Source: Candidatus Harpocratesius repetitus
GTDB lineage: Archaea; Asgardarchaeota; Lokiarchaeia; Sigyniarchaeales; Promethearchaeaceae
DNA length: 64,000 bases
NCBI GenBank assembly: GCA_021498095.1
Contig: JAIZWK010000001.1
Coordinates: forward strand, 2,467,666-2,531,665
Direction of reading: 5' to 3'
Shown: positions 37,380-46,317 of the stretch, one piece after another
Position numbering within the stretch: the stretch's first letter is position 1
Layout of the letters: each line of letters opens with the position of its first letter
Translations under genes and position numbers: made by a program
The notes under the pieces: model-generated
The model's database searches: none
Seen by the model: the letters and a program-made list of their open reading frames with translations, nothing else
What the model was told of the DNA's origin: nothing

Positions 37380-39383
37380 TTAATGAATTAATCCTAGAAG
37401 TTCTTTAATTTCTTGTAAAACAGATGGAAAATCATCAAATATATCCCTGATATCATTCTGGAGACAAATATTAAGAATTTCTTCAATTTTATAATCAGAA
37501 TCTGCAGAAAGACCTAATATAAGAGGGTTTTGAAAAATAAGATAGATTATCGGAGCAAGATGGAAATAATAATAGTATATTTGATTTGTTTCTTTTGTTT
37601 TTTGATATTTTTTCATTTCAATTAAATATTGGGGAATTAAATTCATAATATCGATTTTTTCAAAAATTGGAAGAAAGGTTTCTAATGTTTTTTTTATTAT
37701 AAAAAAATTAGGCATGAATTCGGGACCTTTTTTAATTTGAAATATTAATTCAACTAGCTTCGCCCATTGATAATAAATTTCTCGTTTATCCCTGTTATAT
37801 TGAAGATTTAAGAACTCAGGAAGTCTTTTAGCATCATAAAACGCGCGAAAGATATAATACCATGTTTTTTTTTCTGCCACCTGCCGTTCCCTATCAAAAA
37901 GTTCAGTTTTTATCAATTGAATAGCTTGATCAAATTCTAATTGACGGATTAGAATTGAAATTTCATATTGGAAAGCAATTTCACCAATGCGGGTATATTT
38001 TCTGCGGATTTCTTGAATCAAATCCCAACAAGCTTGATATCGTTTCTGAATGAAATAATAACGCGCGATATAATGAAGAAAATTAATAATTGATGTTTTT
38101 CCATTGCCATAACTAACATTGATATTCTCCCATTCAGCAACAGAATAGTTGGTCAATAAATGTTCGGTGAAAATTTGCACAATTACCGGACTTGGATATT
38201 TAATAAAGATTTCATTAAGCTCGTTAAAGGTAAAATCTAATTCACTAATTATTTGTACAAGATTTGTCTTTACTCTATTAAGATCTGGTTTTTCTTTAAA
38301 ATGATTATAAAGACGGTTAAATATTGCCAAATTGAATTCACTTTTATATTCTAATTCTTGAAAATACTGTAGAAATAACCCCCATTTGGCGGAATCTTCA
38401 AAAATCGATACAATTTCTTCTAAAATTTCTTCTTGGGTAATTGATTTTAGATGGGTTAAGAATGGTGGTTCTTTTGGAATCTCTGTAACAGGTTCCTTCT
38501 TAGGAGATTCCTGCATGACTGAATTTTGCTGCTGACTTGAATTTAATTCATTGTTTTTATTTTCATAGATATCCTTATTAGGAATAGATATTGAATTTGA
38601 GATTACATTAGAACTAAGATGTGAAACAGATGAAGATTTTAAGGTTGTTTCTTGATTATTTCCATTATTATTATATAATATTTTTCCCTGCGGGTTCTCA
38701 AGTATACTACTTTCTACTGAATTAGCATTATTATATGTTTCATAATCTCTAGAATCTCCAGAATCATCATAGTCTCCATAATCCCCATGTTCATCATTTA
38801 AATTTGATTTTGATGATTCATGGGAAATTTGGGAAGGTATTGTTTGAAAATGATTAATATTTTTTAGTTGTGATTTAAGCGATTTGATTTCCTCGATTAA
38901 ATAACTTATAATATGATCATTTTGACTATTTGAAGTATTTCCGATATTATTTTGGGCTTTATCTAAACGAATTTGGTTAATTTGCAAAATTGAATTCAAA
39001 TTCTTACTATTTTTTAGCTTGTGGATATTTAATGAATTCTGATAATCTTGATAACTAATCATTTTTTGATTTTTGGGTAGTTTAAAAAGAAAATCTAAGT
39101 ATTCTCGACCTTGCTGTGTTATTGTATAAGCATAATATTGTCTATTGGAAACTATATCCTTAACCTTTTGAATTAAGCCAAACGAGATTAGACGTTGATA
39201 AATTTTATAGTAAGTGCGACTACTTTTACGATTTACTCCTGGATATTTCTCATTAAAATGTTGGATTTCAGAATGTCGAATTTTGTCGTGATGATAAAGA
39301 ATGAAGAGAATTTTTAGTTCTTGTGTGGCTTTTTGAAGGAAATTATTCATGTTGGAATTAAGTTTGACCATCTGACTTGACAT
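37380..39383 (-). CDS. Winged-helix protein with disordered linker and helical repeats
   Basis: Residues about 15-105 form a winged helix-turn-helix of the PadR/MarR kind (ELKILFILYHHDKIRHSEI..., then a wing with YYAYTITQQGREYL). A disordered linker (about 150-310) rich in Ser, Asn, Asp and Gln includes a DYGDYDDSGD stretch. The rest (about 310-667) is all-helical and TPR-like, suited to protein binding. A TATATAAA box on the minus strand at 39388-39395 lies so close to the first ATG that transcription would start inside the frame; an ATG at 39350 would then be the real start. It shares a promoter region with the AbrB-like gene. Likely a DNA-binding scaffold; target unknown. Confidence 0.65.
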   Translation of the reverse strand: MSSQMVKLNSNMNNFLQKATQELKILFILYHHDKIRHSEIQHFNEKYPGVNRKSSRTYYKIYQRLISFGLIQKVKDIVSNRQYYAYTITQQGREYLDFLFKLPKNQKMISYQDYQNSLNIHKLKNSKNLNSILQINQIRLDKAQNNIGNTSNSQNDHIISYLIEEIKSLKSQLKNINHFQTIPSQISHESSKSNLNDEHGDYGDYDDSGDSRDYETYNNANSVESSILENPQGKILYNNNGNNQETTLKSSSVSHLSSNVISNSISIPNKDIYENKNNELNSSQQQNSVMQESPKKEPVTEIPKEPPFLTHLKSITQEEILEEIVSIFEDSAKWGLFLQYFQELEYKSEFNLAIFNRLYNHFKEKPDLNRVKTNLVQIISELDFTFNELNEIFIKYPSPVIVQIFTEHLLTNYSVAEWENINVSYGNGKTSIINFLHYIARYYFIQKRYQACWDLIQEIRRKYTRIGEIAFQYEISILIRQLEFDQAIQLIKTELFDRERQVAEKKTWYYIFRAFYDAKRLPEFLNLQYNRDKREIYYQWAKLVELIFQIKKGPEFMPNFFIIKKTLETFLPIFEKIDIMNLIPQYLIEMKKYQKTKETNQIYYYYFHLAPIIYLIFQNPLILGLSADSDYKIEEILNICLQNDIRDIFDDFPSVLQEIKELLGLIH

Positions 39384-39421
39384 TCAATATATAAAGTAGC
39401 GGTTTTATTTATTTAAAGATA

Positions 39422-39515
39422 TTGGTAAAATATAGGTAAAAAATAAGTAAAATATTGATATTATGTGTAAAAAATAGGTAAAACCAACAAGAAAAAAAAT
39501 AAAAAATAGGTAAAA
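39422..39515. promoter_or_regulatory. Helically phased TAGGTAAAA-type repeats in a divergent promoter
   Basis: Copies start at 39422 (TTGGTAAAA), 39433, 39444 (TAAGTAAAA), 39464 (TGTGTAAAA), 39475 and 39507. Spacing is 11, 11, 20, 11 and 32 bp, near whole helical turns, so the same protein could load on one face. The array lies between genes for two DNA-binding proteins (wHTH and AbrB-like), either of which could bind it. Confidence 0.6.
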
Positions 39516-39590
39516 AATTAGATCTGGTTTTAACGTGAAAGCAAGTAATGCTTTTAATTCATGAAATCAAATTTATTGTAGGGAATTTAA

Positions 39591-40739
39591 ATGTCAGATA
39601 AACAATCCACTTTATCAGGAATCATAAAAGAAAAACAATCAGATGAATCCCCCAAAAACCAATCTTTTAACGAAAACGAATCATCGACTATTAAAGAAAA
39701 AAGGCAACTACCACAAAATCCTGTAGAAATTCTAAAATTAACCAAAAGTGGGGGGATTACATTACCAAAATTAATTCGATCACAATTAGAAGAAAAGCAA
39801 TTGTTTGCCTTTTGGAAAGAAGATGATCGCTATATATTAATGCCAGTAAAGGAATATGAAATTCCTGATTTAAATTTACTAGAAACTAAGAAAAAATCAA
39901 ATAAGGTAGAGGATTCTGATACTAAAGCAAAAAAAACACGTAAAAAAAGAACAGCAAAACAAAAACCATCTACAGGACCGCAACCGGAGTTAACAAAATA
40001 TTTCCCATTTCCTTTAGAAAATCAAGAAAAAATTCAAAATGCGGTTGAAGCAAGCTTTTATAAACTTATTGAAATACCCCCTAAAATTGACGAAGTCATA
40101 GAACGGATCAAATACATCATAATTAATTATGGAATTGGAAAAACCACAAATGATTCGCGCCTAAAACATACAATAGTTTTGTTTATTGATGATATTATCT
40201 CAAAAGTCCCTGAACAAGATTTTACACCAATTCTTGAATATCTATCATCAAAAATTGTTCCAAATATTGATAGCACCTTCTTGCGAGAGCAAAGTTTAAT
40301 TACATTATGTGGTACAACTTTGAAAGCTCAACTTCCTGAACTTGCATTAAGCTTGCTTAGACAAGTATTTGCTGGAATTGATTCATACGATCAAGAATTT
40401 GCAATAATGCAAGGTATTAAATCAATAATGAAGAAACTTCAATCGATTGATGTTCCTCTTTCAGAGGACTTTCAGTTAACTGTTCAGAAAAATTTAAGCA
40501 AGTTTATTATAGGAAAAAGCAAAGAAAGGTTCATTGAAGTGTCAGAATCTTCAAACAATGAACAAATTATATTATCTACTGATAATTGCTTGGAAATAAT
40601 TGAATTAATGCAGAATTTTCAAATGATAGATGCAGCAATGGAAGCAGCACAAAAGCTTTTAGAACGTATTCCACCAGAAGATATTCATATCGAAGATGTG
40701 AGGGCGAAAGTGAATTCATTAAGGAAGCATTCTCGATAG
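39591..40739 (+). CDS. AbrB/SpoVT-like DNA-binding domain with helical C-terminal region
   Basis: 382 residues. After a disordered N-terminus, residues about 44-88 fit a swapped-hairpin AbrB domain (EILKLTKSGGITLPKLIRSQL..., RYILMPVKEYEIP). A Lys-rich linker (about 95-128) leads to an all-helical region (about 140-382) with repeat-like character and no recognised family. AbrB domains bind DNA as dimers and often act as antitoxins or transition regulators; here no toxin follows. It probably regulates the divergent promoter or its own gene and binds another protein through the helical part. Confidence 0.6.
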   Translation: MSDKQSTLSGIIKEKQSDESPKNQSFNENESSTIKEKRQLPQNPVEILKLTKSGGITLPKLIRSQLEEKQLFAFWKEDDRYILMPVKEYEIPDLNLLETKKKSNKVEDSDTKAKKTRKKRTAKQKPSTGPQPELTKYFPFPLENQEKIQNAVEASFYKLIEIPPKIDEVIERIKYIIINYGIGKTTNDSRLKHTIVLFIDDIISKVPEQDFTPILEYLSSKIVPNIDSTFLREQSLITLCGTTLKAQLPELALSLLRQVFAGIDSYDQEFAIMQGIKSIMKKLQSIDVPLSEDFQLTVQKNLSKFIIGKSKERFIEVSESSNNEQIILSTDNCLEIIELMQNFQMIDAAMEAAQKLLERIPPEDIHIEDVRAKVNSLRKHSR

Positions 40740-40808
40740 GAATAATCATCGACAGTTTTAATTAGCGCGTGAATCATATATATTATGAGGGAAAAGGAGT
40801 AACATCAA

Positions 40809-43073
40809 ATGCTCAGGCAAGTAATTTTATATTTTCAAAATGAAATAATATTTACTCATATTTTTGCACAAGCTTATTCAAAAGAAACGCTTGAATTAGT
40901 TTTAACTAAAAAATTAATTGGATATATTGAAAAACCATCGAGAGGTCAGACCTTTAATAAACCTCTTTTCGATTTTCAAGCGCATTTTGGAATGTTTGGT
41001 AATGTATTTTTTCTATATATTACAGATATGAGTGATCGTCCAAAAGTTATTGCTAAAGAAATACAACGTGCTGCGCGCATGTTTCAAAAATATTTTCCAG
41101 ATCCATTAGAAATTAAAAATCCATCGGTGCAAAAAGAAGAATTTATTAAGTTTATCAACGAAACTCATTACTTTCTGCATCCTAAAATTTGTTTAATGGG
41201 TCCAAATTATACAGATCGACAACAGATAGTAGATTATTTAAAATTAAGCCCAGAACCTGATAAAAGAATAATGAATTTTGCAGTATATCATCAAATTCAA
41301 ATTGGAACACTCTTTTTGGATTTATGGAACTTTATTGAAAAGGATACTCTTTCACCATTATGGAATAATTACGTTCGCGGTTCTGATATGATTTTATTCA
41401 TTCTAGATGGAACTAGTCAAGAATTAAATGAACATTCTCTGAAATTTTTTCACTCACTACGCTTAAGAGAGGGAAAATACAGTAAATCGGCTATATTCCT
41501 AACACATGCACATCAACCTTCTTTCATTGGTAAAGAAAATCTAATTTCAAAGTTTCCTTTTTTAGAAAAATATCCTATTTTTGAAATTGATTTGGATGAT
41601 GGAGATGGAAAAGATCAATTAATAAATGCTATGAGTGTTGCTATCGGTTTAAAGCAACCATTACCTCCAGAGTTTAAAATAAAACTTAAGAAAGCAAATG
41701 ATTTCGTGGGTCAACAAAAATATCAAGATGCTTTGAATTTATTAAAAGATTTAATTCAAATATGCGAAAAATATCAAGAATTTAATTATATTGACGTTTT
41801 TCAAAATAAAATAAAAGAGTTGCAAGAAAAGCAGAAAGAAAAACAACTTCAAGAAGAAATTGAAAGAAAAAAAATAAAAGCTCCAAAGAAAATATCTTTT
41901 GGAAAATTTAAAGGTGCAAAAACACTCCCAACAGATTTAAAAGGTAAAATTCTTCCTGATCTCAGCAAATTAAAGAAAGTCAGCACAAAATCCAAAGATA
42001 AACAATCGAGTTCAGAACCATTATCGCATATTTCTTCTTCATATTCATCCACTGATAAGAATGTAAGTGAATCTTTACCGAAATCGTCTGGAAATGAAGG
42101 TATATTACAAGATATTGATTCAGCAAATCCATTTTTTAGTGGATTAAGTTCATCAAAATCTATAAAAACTTCTCAAGAAAAAAAAGATGAAAAATCAAAT
42201 CAAACATCAAATCATGCATCAAATCAAGCATCAAATCCATTCTTTACTGGAATCCCAAATGTTGATCCTGGTAAAATGTTATCAAAGAAATCCATAGACG
42301 ACAAATCTTCCCATGAATCTAAAAAAGATTCAACAGATCATTCTGATGAAAATCCTGATTTATTATTTGAAAATGAAATTGAGAAATTATTGAAAGAGCA
42401 CGATAAGATTAAAGACATAAGCAACGATTTGGATTTTTTTGAAGAATTACAGGCAGATCATGATAAAGAAAAACAAAATTGGCAGAATAAACCCGAAGGA
42501 GTTAAATATCAATCAAATGGCACTAAATCTTCTATTCAGGAAGAGAAAAGGGAAGCAATTCCAAATATCGAATCAGGTGCATCTATCGATACTTTTAAAA
42601 TACGTAATTATTCTGTTAATCCAATCGATCTTTCTGGCGCGCCATTACCAGAAAATCATGAAAAAGCTGAAGAAAGACCTAATCCATTCTTATCAAATCT
42701 TTCAAAACAAAAAAAGGGGTATACAAGACGTAAAACACTTACCTTCGAAGCATCGCCATTAGTTTCTTCAGAACAAAAGAAACCAAAAGTAAATATTCAA
42801 AAAACAAGAACAACCACTCCATTTATAGAGCGAAATCCACTTCAGCAATTTACCCTTGAAAAATCACCACTGACACCAAAAAAAATTCTTACCCCCGCTG
42901 AAAAATTAGAACAGACTATTTTGATAAAAGGTGAGACTTTAGCATTGGATTTATGTGAGAAATTCATTTCACAACTCCGTATTAAACTAAAGCGTACAAT
43001 TACTGATGCTGATATTGAAAAGGTAGCAGATCTTTATGTAAAGCAAAAACGACAAAAAGCCAATCAAAAATAG
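40809..43073 (+). CDS. Longin-like plus Arf-type pseudo-GTPase protein with long disordered tail
   Basis: 754 residues. Residues 1-110 look like a longin/adaptin-type domain. Residues about 125-280 follow an Arf/SRPRB-type small GTPase: a P-loop position at GPNYTDRQ (131-138), DLWNF (171-175) at the WDxGG position, then PLWNNYVRGSDMILFILDG as in Arf, and THAH (232-235) at the NKxD position. The P-loop lacks GK[S/T] and the other motifs are altered, so nucleotide binding is doubtful. A TPR-like helical pair and coiled coil follow (295-350), then about 350 disordered residues with NPF at residues 440, 476 and 625, then a final helix. SD GGAG precedes the ATG. Likely an adaptor in membrane trafficking; function inferred only. 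Confidence 0.65.
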   Translation: MLRQVILYFQNEIIFTHIFAQAYSKETLELVLTKKLIGYIEKPSRGQTFNKPLFDFQAHFGMFGNVFFLYITDMSDRPKVIAKEIQRAARMFQKYFPDPLEIKNPSVQKEEFIKFINETHYFLHPKICLMGPNYTDRQQIVDYLKLSPEPDKRIMNFAVYHQIQIGTLFLDLWNFIEKDTLSPLWNNYVRGSDMILFILDGTSQELNEHSLKFFHSLRLREGKYSKSAIFLTHAHQPSFIGKENLISKFPFLEKYPIFEIDLDDGDGKDQLINAMSVAIGLKQPLPPEFKIKLKKANDFVGQQKYQDALNLLKDLIQICEKYQEFNYIDVFQNKIKELQEKQKEKQLQEEIERKKIKAPKKISFGKFKGAKTLPTDLKGKILPDLSKLKKVSTKSKDKQSSSEPLSHISSSYSSTDKNVSESLPKSSGNEGILQDIDSANPFFSGLSSSKSIKTSQEKKDEKSNQTSNHASNQASNPFFTGIPNVDPGKMLSKKSIDDKSSHESKKDSTDHSDENPDLLFENEIEKLLKEHDKIKDISNDLDFFEELQADHDKEKQNWQNKPEGVKYQSNGTKSSIQEEKREAIPNIESGASIDTFKIRNYSVNPIDLSGAPLPENHEKAEERPNPFLSNLSKQKKGYTRRKTLTFEASPLVSSEQKKPKVNIQKTRTTTPFIERNPLQQFTLEKSPLTPKKILTPAEKLEQTILIKGETLALDLCEKFISQLRIKLKRTITDADIEKVADLYVKQKRQKANQK

Positions 43074-43535
43074 ATTGTTTTCGTCTATGAAAAATTAAGA
43101 ACCAACAGAAGGCCAAAGATTCTATATATACAATAATATTGATTGCTTTAGCTCTTCATTCTGCAGATAATGATTAACTGATGTTTCAGAAGAACGGAAA
43201 ACAGCACGGGATAGAATATGGGCGATGTTTCGGTTTAATCTGGTTGATTTAGTATTTATTGAGCGCTTCATGTATGATTTTTTGAGTAAGAATATAAAAG
43301 CTCGAGTACATTCTTTAATATTTTTAATTTTAAATTAATTTTCTTTCCAGTTTTTTTTCTGCTGAAGTAGAGCGACCGCTTTTATATTACTGTTTGAATG
43401 TTTTATCAATTTTCTTTACTCAAAATTCTTTCTGGCTGTATATTCTGATAAAGATATTTGATTATTATCCGAGGTTTTTATTTTAATTTTACTTGTTGAC
43501 TTTTCTAAATGTATTGTTCTCATTTATCAGAAGAT
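43074..43535. other. Intergenic region at the edge of a more GC-rich insert
   Basis: Left part more GC-rich than neighbours. A plus-strand frame at about 43177-43338 (LTDVSEERK...FIERFMYDFLS) has no start and reads like a fragment; its IERF..DFL run resembles the frame just upstream of, and into, the gene starting at 45448. A 49-codon minus frame at 43122-43271 overlaps it. Neither is supported as a gene. Confidence 0.5.
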
Positions 43536-44474
43536 TTACATTATAATCTCATAGCCGCTTTTTAATTTAAACTTAGGCCGAAAGTTTTTCTCCCACCTTA
43601 TATATTCCTCTCGCAGTTCTTTTTCTGGAATTTGCTCCGCAGCAATTAATGCATAATCCATAAATTTAATCCGCTCAGCGGTCCAGACGGTTTCAAACCC
43701 GTATTCTTCAAAAAATAGTTTCTCCCATTCCTTATAACGCTCGATATTCTCCTGTTTTCGGGGATGGATGAAAGAATCAAAATCATACATGAATGATTCG
43801 CTGTTTTCAAACTGGGTGCAGTCCCAGAACTCAATTGGCAGAAATGAAATATGTGGGATGTGAGGAAGATTTGAAATGTTAATCCATAGTTCAGGATTAT
43901 GGGTAAATTCAATCGGAATCTCCTTTACTTCCCGCAAACTCCATAATTCCAATTTTTCTAATGAAATGCTGAATGCCCAATTGATTGGAATCTGCTTCAT
44001 GCGGTGCTTTCCGTCATTTTTCGGCGGCAGCGTTATTTTTTCACCATCGAACATATTTTCATAACGCTCGTTATAAAAGTCTTCACCGATTGAAATTTTC
44101 CGCAGTCGATAGCAGTGGGCGAAATCTATGTTGTAGTCATCTAAAACTGCAGCAATTGTTGTGAATTTTTCCAAATGTTGGTATTGATCGTATTTTAGGG
44201 GTATTTTCAGATTTGGAAAGTTAAAAATTAGAATTGATTCTATTTTAGGCGGCCATTTAACTACTCGCAGTTGATTTTCTCCAGATATTTCAATTTCTCT
44301 GCAGTTGGTAAAAGCCGAAAAATCCACATCATTATTGGAATAAATACAATCATATACTTTTAGTTTGTAAATTTTATCCACATCTTTCAATTTTTTGATA
44401 TCGAATACTTCACCTGCAATTGTCAATACTTTTTTTTTCATCGTGATAATCGTATCTTGTATATGCCAAAGCAT
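43536..44474 (-). CDS. Protein with irregular leucine-rich-repeat-like region, orphan
   Basis: 312 residues. Residues about 30-215 show repeated short strand-turn units with spaced Leu/Ile (LEKLELWSLREVKEIP and similar), which looks like irregular LRRs; the last third is helical and rich in Trp, Glu and Arg. No family recognised. The perfect AAGGAGGT five bases upstream fixes the start at 44474; such a strong site is unique in this window. The DNA is visibly more GC-rich than surrounding genes. These features suggest acquisition from another genome. It is followed upstream by another orphan on the same strand. Confidence 0.6.
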   Translation of the reverse strand: MLWHIQDTIITMKKKVLTIAGEVFDIKKLKDVDKIYKLKVYDCIYSNNDVDFSAFTNCREIEISGENQLRVVKWPPKIESILIFNFPNLKIPLKYDQYQHLEKFTTIAAVLDDYNIDFAHCYRLRKISIGEDFYNERYENMFDGEKITLPPKNDGKHRMKQIPINWAFSISLEKLELWSLREVKEIPIEFTHNPELWINISNLPHIPHISFLPIEFWDCTQFENSESFMYDFDSFIHPRKQENIERYKEWEKLFFEEYGFETVWTAERIKFMDYALIAAEQIPEKELREEYIRWEKNFRPKFKLKSGYEIIM

Positions 44475-44479
44475 TAATT

Positions 44480-44487
44480 ACCTCCTT
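44480..44487 (-). promoter_or_regulatory. Perfect Shine-Dalgarno sequence
   Basis: AAGGAGGT on the minus strand, five bases before the ATG of the LRR-like gene. It decides that start. Confidence 0.85.
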
Positions 44488-44602
44488 AACCCTTTTGTTT
44501 CATTAATTTTCCCTTTTTTCCTGTATACCTTTATTTTCTTATCCAATGTATATAAAAAAAACGATATTAAAAAATTAACCCGCTCTTGGGCGAACTTATT
44601 TT

Positions 44603-45448
44603 TTATCCGACAAATCCCTCAATCGCATTTAAATATGCATCAAAATTATTCATGGCACTTTCATCCGCATACTCTTCGTAGTATAAGCGCATCTCGTTTT
44701 TGTACTTCAAAAAGTATGCGAAACACTGCTTCAGCATCAGTAACTGCGAATTTGAATTGAATATGCTCACTGGATTTTCAATCTGTGCGTACCACCGGTC
44801 AAGTCGGGAGTCAAATTGAATGTTGCCGTTCTCATCCAAAGTGGGAACGAAGTATTTAATTGACTTCTTCTTACTTATTTTAATTGTTATTGTTTCACCT
44901 TTAACGCCGAATGCCTTGATGATGCCTTCAATTCGGTTCCATGTGGCAATGTATGCATTACTAATACCACTTTTTCCTTTCATCATCAACTTAATATCGT
45001 TGTAAAACCTTTTCTTTTTTAAATATGATTTTTTCAAATCCTGTTCGGATGAATGCAGTGAATACTGCTCATAAACCCACCTTGCCAGCACAGCCACCAC
45101 ATCTCGAATGCTGGAGCCTTGAAATTTTGCAAGATTGCGGAGGTTGAAAAAGGCACGACCGTCTTCAAGTTCAATCAGCACCATTTTAGAGGCATCTCCA
45201 CCAATTTTTTTATCTTCCATCATTTTCGTAAATGTATTAATACCATCTTGATTTTCAAATATGTTTATCATGGATAAGCCGTTTTGGAAGGCGGTCCAAA
45301 CCTTGCGCGCCTTTTCTGTATAATATTCGGTATCGCTTGCATCTGCTTCATGCATCCCTACGCCGTAAATACCGGGATACCGCCAATTCACCGCCCCGCC
45401 GTCCGATCCAAGTAAATTCAGCATATTCTCAAATACCAGAAAATCCAT
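44603..45448 (-). CDS. Orphan protein of the GC-rich insert
   Basis: 281 residues, soluble, mixed alpha/beta, unrecognised. The only distinctive stretch is N-terminal: NLLGSDGGAVNWRYPGIYGVG, then Asp/Glu-rich helices. No start codon lies upstream although the frame stays open for about 60 bp and has an IERFVMDFLVFEN stretch that crosses the ATG; the 5' end may be truncated. No ribosome binding site precedes the ATG. With the LRR-like gene it forms a same-strand pair, 128 bp apart. Confidence 0.5.
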   Translation of the reverse strand: MDFLVFENMLNLLGSDGGAVNWRYPGIYGVGMHEADASDTEYYTEKARKVWTAFQNGLSMINIFENQDGINTFTKMMEDKKIGGDASKMVLIELEDGRAFFNLRNLAKFQGSSIRDVVAVLARWVYEQYSLHSSEQDLKKSYLKKKRFYNDIKLMMKGKSGISNAYIATWNRIEGIIKAFGVKGETITIKISKKKSIKYFVPTLDENGNIQFDSRLDRWYAQIENPVSIFNSNSQLLMLKQCFAYFLKYKNEMRLYYEEYADESAMNNFDAYLNAIEGFVG

Positions 45449-45622
45449 AACGAAGCGCTCAATTCCATTATTTATTTTGGGTTTGTTGGTTTTCCTTTCT
45501 GAATTAAGGAGAGTAAAAGTTAAATGAAGATTGGGTATTATATTGCCTTGATCTTCTCTTCTCAGAATAAAACGGTTGATCTGGGCACAATGATCAGATT
45601 AACAGAATTATAAGAAATAGAG

Positions 45623-45904
45623 ATGTTCATCATGAAAAAATTAGAAAAATTACAGCGGGATTTAAAAGTATTAAAACGAAAGATGTCGCAGTTAGAAATT
45701 GAACAAAAGAAACTTTCCACAGATAAGCGTGTAAGAAGTCGTGCTGTTCATGGAAAAAAAGAAGCTGAAGAAATTGATAAAAAAATAAAACACATTATCT
45801 TAGAGAAACGGAGAATTCTTCAGAAAGAGAAAAAAATTAAAGCAAAAATTAAATCTCTTGAGAAAAAACTGAAACCTGAATCAACACAAGAAAAGAAATC
45901 CTGA
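45623..45904 (+). CDS. Small coiled-coil protein
   Basis: 93 residues, nearly half Lys or Glu, with heptad-spaced Leu/Ile (MKKLEKLQRDLKVLKRKMSQLE and a second run about 50-85). It is almost certainly a helical hairpin or coiled coil. A Met three codons on is an alternative start. No function can be given. Confidence 0.5.
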   Translation: MFIMKKLEKLQRDLKVLKRKMSQLEIEQKKLSTDKRVRSRAVHGKKEAEEIDKKIKHIILEKRRILQKEKKIKAKIKSLEKKLKPESTQEKKS

Positions 45905-46317
45905 ATTTAATGTTTTTCATAATTACAAGATTATTTTTCAACTTCTTTTTAAGAAGTTTTATTCTTTTTAATCTTAATTATTAATCTTCAATTTTTAATC
46001 TCAATTTTTAATCTCAATTTTTGATCTTCAATTTTTAATCTTTAATTTTTTTCACCAAATATACTTGCATTTTTTTACGTCAACTAATTATTCATCTATT
46101 TTTTTTATAAAAATGTCATAATATATTCTAAAATTAAGGGTGGAAAAGTATTTTGCAATCAATCTGAAATTAATTTTTTAAATACAGCAAATCAGTGCAT
46201 ACTTTTTTAAATTTCATGAATAATATTAAAATGATGATTCTATTCATAGAGAAATCTATGAAAGAATTCCAAAAAGCCCGAAATGGGAAAAAACAAAAAT
46301 AAACAAAAAAACACTTG
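45905..46317. other. Intergenic region with a T-rich tandem repeat
   Basis: Holds the repeat at 45970-46052. Beyond it the DNA is AT-rich without a supported gene until the OLD nuclease start. Confidence 0.6.
45970..46052. repeat. Six imperfect 13-14-bp units (AATCTTCAATTTTT type)
   Basis: Consecutive units vary only in one or two bases (AATCTTAATTATT, AATCTTCAATTTTT, AATCTCAATTTTT twice, GATCTTCAATTTTT, AATCTTTAATTTTT). Its T-rich strand follows the coiled-coil gene and could act as terminator. Confidence 0.7.

Noticed and set aside
43122..43271. Small minus-strand gene of 49 codons
   Set aside because: No ribosome binding site, no recognised family, and overlaps a plus-strand fragment.
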